From Gordonia sp. SL306 (lineage in GTDB: Bacteria > Actinomycetota > Actinomycetes > Mycobacteriales > Mycobacteriaceae), in the NCBI RefSeq assembly GCF_026625785.1, contig NZ_CP113063.1, positions 3,472,001 to 3,536,000 on the forward strand: 64,000 nt of DNA. Reading direction: 5' to 3'. Below the pieces are notes generated by a model that saw only the letters and a program-made list of their open reading frames with translations, was not told where the DNA came from and made no database searches. This document shows positions 58,129 to 64,000 of this stretch, in pieces (the first letter of the stretch is position 1; each line of letters starts with the position of its first letter). Position numbers and translations under genes: made by a program.

Positions 58129-59031
58129 ATGTCCGTGACCATCGATACGCGGCCGAGTGAACCCGTCAAGAAGCGCCCGTCCGGGTTCCAGCCGGTGGCC
58201 ACCCGGCGCAAGATCGTCAATCAGTCCACGCGGATTCTGGTGTCGGCTGCGCTCCTGATCGCGCTGGTACCACTCATATGGCTGGTCGTGACGCTCATCG
58301 CGCGCGGGATCGAACCGATCCTCGACCCACAATGGTGGTTCTCCGCCGAGCGCAGGGGCGGGGCAGCCAACGCGATCGTCGGCACTCTCGTCCAGACCGC
58401 GCTGGCCGCGGTGATATCTGTTCCGCTCGGCATCTTCGTGGCGATCTACCTGGTCGAGTACAGCAACGGCAAGTCGTTCCTCGCGCGCACCACGACCTTC
58501 ATGGTCGACATCCTGTCCGGTGTCCCGTCGATCGTGGCCGCCCTGTTCATCTATGCCGTCTGGCGCACCTCGCTCGGGTTGCCGCGAATGGGATTCGTGG
58601 TGTCGCTCGCATTGGTGCTGCTGATGGTGCCACTGGTGGTCCGCGCGACCGAGGAGATGCTCAAGATCGTCCCGCAGGATCTGCGAGAGGCGTCATACGC
58701 ACTGGGTATCCCGAAATGGAAGACGATTGCGCGAGTTGTCCTCCCGACGGCGTTGTCGGGCATCGTCACCGGCGTGATGCTGGCCATCGCGCGTGTGATG
58801 GGCGAATCCGCCCCGGTGCTGATCCTGGTCGGATCGACACGGGCGATGAACTGGAATCCGTTCGCCGGCAACCAGGAATCGCTCCCGCTGATGATGGTGC
58901 AGCAGTACAACAACGGTCCCGGAGCCTTCGACAAGGTGTGGGGCGCGGCGCTCACTCTGGTCATCCTGGTCGCGATCGTGTACTTCGGCGCCAAAGCCGT
59001 GGCGAAGTTGTTCGCCCCCAAGACCTCCTGA
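58129..59031 (+). CDS. pstA: phosphate ABC transporter permease
   Basis: A 300-residue permease. After a basic N-terminus there are six membrane helices; the EAA loop is LREASYALGIPKWKTIARVVLP. The ATG lies one base after the pstC stop, and GGAGGAAGAAG at the end of pstC serves as ribosome site. It pairs with PstC in the phosphate channel. Confidence 0.95.
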   Translation: MSVTIDTRPSEPVKKRPSGFQPVATRRKIVNQSTRILVSAALLIALVPLIWLVVTLIARGIEPILDPQWWFSAERRGGAANAIVGTLVQTALAAVISVPLGIFVAIYLVEYSNGKSFLARTTTFMVDILSGVPSIVAALFIYAVWRTSLGLPRMGFVVSLALVLLMVPLVVRATEEMLKIVPQDLREASYALGIPKWKTIARVVLPTALSGIVTGVMLAIARVMGESAPVLILVGSTRAMNWNPFAGNQESLPLMMVQQYNNGPGAFDKVWGAALTLVILVAIVYFGAKAVAKLFAPKTS

Positions 59032-59056
59032 CCCTTCGAGAACCGCTTCGCTCGCC
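59029..59056. repeat. REP-like repeat before pstB
   Basis: A 28-base element (TGACCCTTCGAGAACCGCTT, then CGCTCGCC) overlaps the pstA stop codon. A closely matching copy in opposite orientation occurs at 59926-59948, and a related unit at 59889-59919, so inverted copies bracket pstB. Facing repeats may modulate transcription or mRNA stability of pstB against pstSCA. Confidence 0.6.
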
Positions 59057-59102
59057 ACTCGGGGAGCGGAGGGACCTCCACCGCGAGAACGGATAGAGAC
59101 AA

Positions 59103-59879
59103 ATGGCCAAGCGCCTCGACATCAAAGATCTGAACATCTATTACGGCGCATTCCACGCGGTGAAGGATGTGACGCTGGAGGTGCCGCCGCGCTGCATCAC
59201 CGCCTTCATCGGCCCGTCGGGCTGCGGCAAATCCACGGTGCTGCGCACGCTCAATCGCATGCACGAGGTGACGCCCGGGGCCTACGCGACCGGCAAGGTG
59301 CTCCTCGACAGCGAGGACATCTACGCCAAGGGCGTCGACCCGGTGAGCGTGCGCGCGACCATCGGCATGGTCTTCCAGCGGCCGAACCCGTTCCCCACCA
59401 TGTCGATTCGCGACAACGTGGTGGCCGGCCTCAAGCTCCAGGGCGTGCGGAACAAGGCCCAGCTCGACGAGGTCGCCGAGCGTAGCCTGCGCGGTGCCAA
59501 CCTGTGGGACGAGGTCAAGGACCGGCTCGACAAGCCCGGTGGCGGTCTGTCAGGTGGTCAGCAGCAGCGACTCTGCATCGCGCGAGCGATCGCGGTGTCG
59601 CCGGATGTGCTGCTCATGGACGAACCGTGCTCGGCGCTCGACCCCATCTCGACCCTGGCGATCGAGGACCTGATGGGTGAGCTCAAGAAGGAGTACACGA
59701 TCGTCATCGTGACCCACAACATGCAGCAGGCCGCGCGCGTCAGCGATCAGACCGCGTTCTTCAACCTGGAGGGCATCGGTCAGCCGGGGCAGCTCGTGGA
59801 GCTTAACGACACCGAGACGATGTTCTCCAGCCCGCTCAAGCAGGAGACCGAGGACTACATCTCGGGCCGCTTCGGCTGA
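59103..59879 (+). CDS. pstB: phosphate ABC transporter ATP-binding protein
   Basis: A 258-residue ATPase that powers phosphate import. Walker A is GPSGCGKST, signature [12 protein letters not shown], Walker [14 protein letters not shown] and the H-loop IVTHNMQQA. Length and motifs are standard. It follows pstA after 71 bases that hold a REP-like repeat; the ATG is preceded by GGATAGAGAC, a weak ribosome site. Confidence 0.96.
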   Translation: MAKRLDIKDLNIYYGAFHAVKDVTLEVPPRCITAFIGPSGCGKSTVLRTLNRMHEVTPGAYATGKVLLDSEDIYAKGVDPVSVRATIGMVFQRPNPFPTMSIRDNVVAGLKLQGVRNKAQLDEVAERSLRGANLWDEVKDRLDKPGGGLSGGQQQRLCIARAIAVSPDVLLMDEPCSALDPISTLAIEDLMGELKKEYTIVIVTHNMQQAARVSDQTAFFNLEGIGQPGQLVELNDTETMFSSPLKQETEDYISGRFG

Positions 59880-59888
59880 GCAGCGCCC

Positions 59889-59948
59889 TTCGTGGCTCGC
59901 AGGCTCGCACCTCAGGGACCACGACGGCGAGCGCTTCTCGAAGGGTCA
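59889..59948. repeat. REP-like repeats after pstB
   Basis: Just after the pstB stop lies one unit (59889-59919, CCTTCGTGGCTCGCAGGCTC, then GCACCTCAGGGACC) and, at 59926-59948, the inverted match of the element before pstB. CCCTTCG and CGAAGGG at the ends can pair across the region, making it a likely transcription stop between pstB and the convergent small membrane protein gene. Confidence 0.6.
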
Positions 59949-60260
59949 CATGTTCAGCACGAGGACGATCAACGCGACGATCAGAACAAGAGTGAATCCC
60001 AGGTAGCTCAGGATCTGGCGACGATCAGCCGCCACTGACTGCTCATCGTCGGTGGGAGCGTGCCCGCTCGCTGCGCCCGGACCGAAGAGGGGCATGTCGC
60101 GCGTCGCGTTCCCGGTGTCGAATCTCGGCCCGCTCCCGGCGCCCGGTCTGAATGTGGGCCCGCTCGCTGCGCTCCCGGCGCCCGGTCTGAATGTGGGCCC
60201 GCTCGCTGCGCTCCCGGCGCCCGGGTCCAAGTCTCGTTCCGCAGAGGGATGCTGAGCCAT
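59946..60260 (-). CDS. small C-terminally anchored membrane protein with 13-residue repeats
   Basis: A 104-residue protein. Residues 14-45 hold tandem copies of GAGSAASGPTFRP, encoded by 39-base DNA repeats at 60138-60176 and 60177-60215. A single membrane helix fills the C-terminal 20 residues (LGFTLVLIVALIVLVLNM). The rest is polar and probably disordered. It lies between pstB and phoU on the other strand. Function unknown; the repeat copy number may vary between strains. Confidence 0.65.
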   Translation of the reverse strand: MAQHPSAERDLDPGAGSAASGPTFRPGAGSAASGPTFRPGAGSGPRFDTGNATRDMPLFGPGAASGHAPTDDEQSVAADRRQILSYLGFTLVLIVALIVLVLNM

Positions 60261-60334
60261 GGCGTCACCCTAACGCCACGCCGACCGGGCCACGAAATCC
60301 GAAGGCGCACCAGGTGAGCGCCATCTCATCGCAG

Positions 60335-60367
60335 AAAAAACGCGGCCCGGATCGCATCCGGACCGCG
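60335..60367 (-). terminator. Rho-independent terminator of phoU
   Basis: On the left strand CGCGGTCCGGATGC and GATCCGGGCCGCG form a long stem immediately followed by TTTTTT. It ends 23 bases after the phoU stop. This is the clearest classic terminator in the window. Confidence 0.88.
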
Positions 60368-60390
60368 TGAGGGATCTGCGTCCCGACAGG

Positions 60391-61053
60391 TCAAGAGACC
60401 TCGAGGAACTGCTCCGGGGTCTGCCCGGTTGCCTGGAACACGACCCGTCGCCCGATGAGCACCGCATGGTCGGCGAACCGTTCGTAATAGCGGCCGAGCA
60501 GAGTGACGTCGACGGCGGCGGCCACCCCATGGCTCCACTCCCGGTCCATCAGGACCGTGAACAGGTGCCGGTGCAGGTCGTCCATCGCGTCGTCGTCCTC
60601 TTGTAGACGGACTGCTTCCTCCGGGTTCTGTGTGGTCAAGACCTCGCGCGCGGTCTCCGCGAGCTGTACCGCGAGCCGGCCCATCTCGGCGAAGTAGCCG
60701 TTGACCTCCTCGGGCAGCGCCTTGGCCGGGTGGCGACGCCGTGCGACCTTCGCCACGTGCAGGGCGAGAGCACCCATCCGGTCGACGTCCGCCGCGATCT
60801 GGAATCCGCTGACGATCCCGCGTAGATCACCGGCCACCGGGGCCTGTCGGGCGAGCAGCGCGAACGCCTGTTCCTCGGCGCGGGCCGACAACTCGCTCAT
60901 CCGGTCGTTGTCGGTGATCACTTCCTCGGCGACGGCGAGGTCGGCCTGCAGCAGTGCCTGGGTGGCGCGTGCCATGGTCGCGCCGGCGAGGTCACACATC
61001 TCGCCCAGGATCGAATTGAGCACCTCAAGCTGCTCGTGGTACGCGGTACGCAT
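60391..61053 (-). CDS. phoU: phosphate signalling protein PhoU
   Basis: A 220-residue all-helical protein with two PhoU repeats (residues about 10-100 and 115-205), each with an acidic metal-cluster motif of the E/D-x3-D type ([19 protein letters not shown] and [19 protein letters not shown]). It links PstSCAB to the SenX3/PhoR-type kinase and represses the phosphate regulon when phosphate is plentiful. The ATG at 61053 gives the family start MRTAYHEQL. It is encoded opposite pstSCAB. Confidence 0.94.
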   Translation of the reverse strand: MRTAYHEQLEVLNSILGEMCDLAGATMARATQALLQADLAVAEEVITDNDRMSELSARAEEQAFALLARQAPVAGDLRGIVSGFQIAADVDRMGALALHVAKVARRRHPAKALPEEVNGYFAEMGRLAVQLAETAREVLTTQNPEEAVRLQEDDDAMDDLHRHLFTVLMDREWSHGVAAAVDVTLLGRYYERFADHAVLIGRRVVFQATGQTPEQFLEVS

Positions 61054-61152
61054 AGCGTCCAGGATACGTGGTTGCGCGAGCGGTACCCGGCCAGTGCGGA
61101 TGAACACACCGTGAACGCCCGGTGCCCGCCCGCTTTGAGGCTTTTGTGCAGG

Positions 61153-63273
61153 TCAGGAACAGGTCGTGTCGCCCGCGTTGGTCACCGCGAGATCGTTCGG
61201 CAGGCCCGACGACGCCGATAGCGCCGGCAGCTGCTGGGCCGAGATGGTGCTACCCGTGGCGGGGGTCGAGTCCAGGGAGCCGTCGAAGTTCGAACCCAGG
61301 ATCACCTCGACGCCCGACTTGACGTTCGGGTCCTGTTGGATCGACGCGCCGGGGAACATCTTGGCCAGCGTGGCCGCCGAATCCTGCTCACCCGCGCCGT
61401 AGCGGATGACGGTCTCGTCGCGGTTCTCCGAGGCGTCGGCGACGCCCCGGACGTCGAATCCCTCGGACACGAGCTGGTCAGAGACCTCCGACGCCACGCC
61501 GCTGCGGTCGGTCCCGTTGAGGACCCGGACGCCCACGTTGCCGGGGCTCTGCGCGGTCGCGCTCAGCTTGGTCGGTGCAGCCTCACTCGACGGTGCGGCC
61601 GCACTGCTCGACGGCGACTTGCTGGCCGAACTCGCGGCCTTCTTCTTCGCCTTCTCACCGGGCAGCGGGTCGTCGTCGATGATCGAGTTGAAGATCGCGT
61701 TGATCGCTTCGGTCCGCGGGATCTCGTTGTTGAGACCGTCCGTCGTGGTGCCCGAGGTCGGGATGGTCAGGAAGGTGACGCGTCCGGCCTCGATTCCCTG
61801 CATCGATTCGGCCAGGCTGAGCAGGGACTTGGTGTCGACACCGTCCACGAAGCTGTACTGGATGAAGGTGTTGACGATGCTGTTCAACTTGTTCGGGTTC
61901 GACAACACGTTGCCCGACAAGGTGGAACGCAGGAGCGACGACATGAACAGCTGCTGTCGCTTGATGCGGCCGTAGTCACCGGTGCCCTCGGACGCGATGT
62001 TCCGGGCGCGGACATAGTTCAGCGCGCGGCGCCCGGTGAGCTTCTGACTTCCGGGCTTGCGGATGATCTGGCCCAGCTCGTAATCGTAGAGCGGGGACGT
62101 CGAACAGACCTGGACGCCGCCGACGGATTTGACGACCTTCTCGAAACCGTAGAAGTCCATGGCGATGAAGTGGTTGATGTTCAGGCCGCTCATCTGCGTG
62201 ATCGCCTGCACCAGACATTTCGGTCCGCCATCGGCGTAGAGACTGTTGAGCTTCACTCCGGTCTCGGCCGGTATCGGGTCTCCGTAGGTGCCCGCACTGT
62301 TGTCCCAATGCTGGCATTCGGGTCGGTCGACCTGGAGGTCGCGGGGGAACGAGACAGCGACGACACGACTGCGATTGGCAGGCACGTTGACCAGGATAAC
62401 GGTGTCCGAGCGCGCACCTTCGGCGTCGGCGGTGGTGCCTGCGCCCACCTTGCCGTTCTGTCCGGTACGGGTGTCAGTGCCGACGATGAGATAGTTCTCG
62501 TCGCCGTACTGGGCATCCTTCTTGCGGATGTTCGAATCGTCCGGGTTCACCGCGTTGATGGTCTTCCAGTTGCCGTCCCACGACTGCAGGTAGCCCCAGA
62601 CGAAGCCGGTGCCGACCAGCGCCATCACACAGGCGACCGCGACCATGACACGGCCGGTGACGGTGACGTTTCGGGAGAGGTTGCGGCGCCGATCCTGCGG
62701 TCCGGGATGTCGGAACGGGCGCGACCGCGGCGGGATGGTGTCGGAGAGGTCGGGAGTCGGTTGCAACGGCCGGGCGCGACTGCCCTGCCCGCGCGACTCC
62801 TCGGTGACGCGTTCGCGCGTCGCATCGTCCGAGAGGTCGACGTCGACGTCGGGGGCGTCGGGAATGGTCGGGATCTTCTGGGTGACATCGTTCGCGTTGG
62901 GAACCTCGTCGAGGTTCCCGAACCGGTGGACCGTGGTCGGATTCTCGTCGGCGGGTGGCTGTGGCTCCGGCGAACGCCTCGGCGGCCGTTTTCCGGACTG
63001 TCCCGGCTGCGCCTGCCCGGAGGGCGCGTCGGCTCCGGCCGCGTTCATCTGCTCCATCAGCTCACGCACGGTGAGCCGGGTGCGGCCGCGGACATAACGA
63101 TCGGCCCCGCGTGGCTCGTGGAGGGCGCCGTGGGAGGGGCCACCGTTCACCGGTGGGTCGCCGAACATCTCCTTGAAGTCGTTGGCACCACCGGAGCGGC
63201 CGGCCCGCCGACTACGACGAGGCGTGCTGCCTTCGTCGGACGGCTCGTCCGGTCCCGATGACTTACGACTCAA
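61153..63273 (-). CDS. LytR-CpsA-Psr (LCP) family cell-wall ligase
   Basis: A 706-residue membrane protein. A long, polar, Pro/Arg-rich cytosolic N-terminus (about 200 residues) precedes one membrane helix (VTGRVMVAVACVMALVGTGF), then the extracytoplasmic LCP domain with GARSDTVILVNV and VVAVSFPRDLQV, and a C-terminal LytR_C domain (NVGVRVLNGTDRSGVA). LCP proteins attach arabinogalactan or other glycopolymers to peptidoglycan using polyprenyl-phosphate donors. The TTG at 63273 has GGGGAA six bases upstream. It fits the Rv0822c place next to phoU. Confidence 0.9.
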   Translation of the reverse strand: MSRKSSGPDEPSDEGSTPRRSRRAGRSGGANDFKEMFGDPPVNGGPSHGALHEPRGADRYVRGRTRLTVRELMEQMNAAGADAPSGQAQPGQSGKRPPRRSPEPQPPADENPTTVHRFGNLDEVPNANDVTQKIPTIPDAPDVDVDLSDDATRERVTEESRGQGSRARPLQPTPDLSDTIPPRSRPFRHPGPQDRRRNLSRNVTVTGRVMVAVACVMALVGTGFVWGYLQSWDGNWKTINAVNPDDSNIRKKDAQYGDENYLIVGTDTRTGQNGKVGAGTTADAEGARSDTVILVNVPANRSRVVAVSFPRDLQVDRPECQHWDNSAGTYGDPIPAETGVKLNSLYADGGPKCLVQAITQMSGLNINHFIAMDFYGFEKVVKSVGGVQVCSTSPLYDYELGQIIRKPGSQKLTGRRALNYVRARNIASEGTGDYGRIKRQQLFMSSLLRSTLSGNVLSNPNKLNSIVNTFIQYSFVDGVDTKSLLSLAESMQGIEAGRVTFLTIPTSGTTTDGLNNEIPRTEAINAIFNSIIDDDPLPGEKAKKKAASSASKSPSSSAAAPSSEAAPTKLSATAQSPGNVGVRVLNGTDRSGVASEVSDQLVSEGFDVRGVADASENRDETVIRYGAGEQDSAATLAKMFPGASIQQDPNVKSGVEVILGSNFDGSLDSTPATGSTISAQQLPALSASSGLPNDLAVTNAGDTTCS

Positions 63274-63431
63274 CTGACATTCCCCTTGAACCCCGACCTT
63301 CCAGTGCCACCGCCGATGGGCTGGTACGGCGCACCATGACATGGCCCCGCCCATGCGAGACCTCGAGTCATATTACTGATTGCACCTGAGAACATGTCTC
63401 AGCTACCGCGTGGCGGGTTGCATTTCCGCGT

Positions 63432-64000
63432 TCAGCCGCCCGAATGCATGATCTCGGCGCCGTCGGGAACGATGTCCTCGTCCGGGTCGTCGAGCCAGCC
63501 GTCGGGTAGCGCCACCTTGGCGGGCGATCCCTGCCGACCGCGAGGCCCATGTCCGTCCGCCGGGAATTCGGCGTCGGCGGGCAGCGTGCCGACGAGTTCG
63601 CGCAGCTCGTCGAGGGTGTTCACCAGAGCCAGACGATTGCGGAGATCGGAGCCTGCCGGGAAACCGCGCAGATACCAGGCGACGTGCTTACGGATCTCGC
63701 GCATACCCTTGCCCTCGCCGTGATGTGCGGCGAGCAATTCACCGTGCCGGACGATGATCTGCGACACTTCGCCGAGATTCGGGGCGGCGGGAGCCGTGAA
63801 TCCGTTCAGTTCGGCGGCGAGTTCGGCGAACAGCCACGGCCGTCCGAGGCACCCGCGACCGATCACCACGCCGTCGCAGCCGGTATGCCGCATCATCTCG
63901 ACGGCATCGACCGGTTCGAAGATGTCACCGTTGCCGAGCACCGGAACCTCGGTCACGTGTTCCTTGAGCCGGGCGATCTCATCCCAGTCCGCGGTGCCCG
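63432..64000 (-). CDS. dus: tRNA-dihydrouridine synthase, C-terminal part
   Basis: The end of a DusB-type flavin enzyme; its start lies beyond the right edge and the frame is open to base 64000. The visible part has VPVLGNGDIFEPVDAVEMM and CDGVVIGRGCLGRPWLFAE, the FMN-phosphate-binding end of the TIM barrel, then the helical tRNA-binding domain (MREIRKHVAWYLRGFPAG). It reduces uridines in tRNA D-loops. About 190 residues are in the window. Confidence 0.93.
   Translation of the reverse strand, partial: GTADWDEIARLKEHVTEVPVLGNGDIFEPVDAVEMMRHTGCDGVVIGRGCLGRPWLFAELAAELNGFTAPAAPNLGEVSQIIVRHGELLAAHHGEGKGMREIRKHVAWYLRGFPAGSDLRNRLALVNTLDELRELVGTLPADAEFPADGHGPRGRQGSPAKVALPDGWLDDPDEDIVPDGAEIMHSGG

Noticed and set aside
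1-64000. tRNA, rRNA, insertion sequence or prophage genes
   Set aside because: No cloverleaf-like sequence, transposase motif or phage protein was recognised on either strand by reading.

Overview
The window comes from a high-GC actinobacterium of the mycolic-acid-containing order Mycobacteriales, most likely Gordonia or a close relative. This rests on mycothiol synthase (mshD), a GlnR-type regulator, several short-chain dehydrogenases of the mycofactocin-dependent type, an actinobacterial LCP protein, and a gene order from about 32.9 kb to 63.3 kb that follows Mycobacterium tuberculosis Rv0807-Rv0822c (SCP-like protein, purF, purM, DUF3073, YgfZ-like, pabC, nitrobindin-like protein, sseC/cysA2, DUF2993, glnR, mshD, pst genes, phoU, LCP). 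The genus is an inference. The synteny is recalled from family knowledge and was not computed.

Bases 1-30.7 kb form a catabolic island with three parts. Part A is a divergent pair of long operons. The leftward one (9350 to 393) encodes an alpha-ketoglutarate dioxygenase, two SDRs, a ferredoxin, a P450, a DUF35/thiolase-fold fusion resembling steroid side-chain aldolases, an alpha/beta hydrolase, two 3-hydroxyisobutyrate-dehydrogenase-like enzymes and a TetR repressor. The rightward one (9568 to 14623) encodes an aldehyde dehydrogenase, a CaiB/BaiF CoA-transferase, an HMG-CoA-synthase-like/DUF35 protein and a thiolase. Part B (14.7-24.1 kb) is a second oxidation module: two aldehyde dehydrogenases, a P450, two mycofactocin-type SDRs, a ferredoxin, a double-domain carboxymuconolactone-decarboxylase-like protein, its own TetR regulator and a PaiB-like protein. 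Part C (24.3-30.7 kb) encodes two acyl-CoA synthetases, an amidohydrolase, an enoyl-CoA hydratase, a CMD-like protein and another dehydrogenase. A 15-bp palindrome, consensus GAGAATRNYATTCTC, lies in the control regions of A and C but was not seen in B. A and C therefore look like one regulon interrupted by B. Together the enzymes could hydroxylate, oxidise, CoA-activate and shorten a branched or cyclic (terpenoid- or steroid-like) compound; the substrate cannot be read from the sequence.

Bases 30.7-64 kb are mostly core genome: a DoxX protein, a glutamate-cysteine-ligase-like protein, purF and purM, a MOSC protein, YgfZ-like protein, pabC, the cytochrome bd operon cydABDC, a cytosolic protein of unknown function with three repeats, sulfur genes (cysA2-sseC) behind a poly-cysteine leader peptide, glnR-mshD, a hydrolase, the phosphate operon pstSCAB behind a PHO box, phoU, an LCP cell-wall ligase and the end of a dus gene.

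Non-coding features include interspersed palindromic repeats (24.2, 37.3 and 59.0-59.9 kb), an inverted array of 21-bp repeats at 51.8-51.97 kb, a 486-bp leader before the three-repeat protein, and several hairpins. No tRNA, rRNA, CRISPR array, prophage or insertion sequence was seen.
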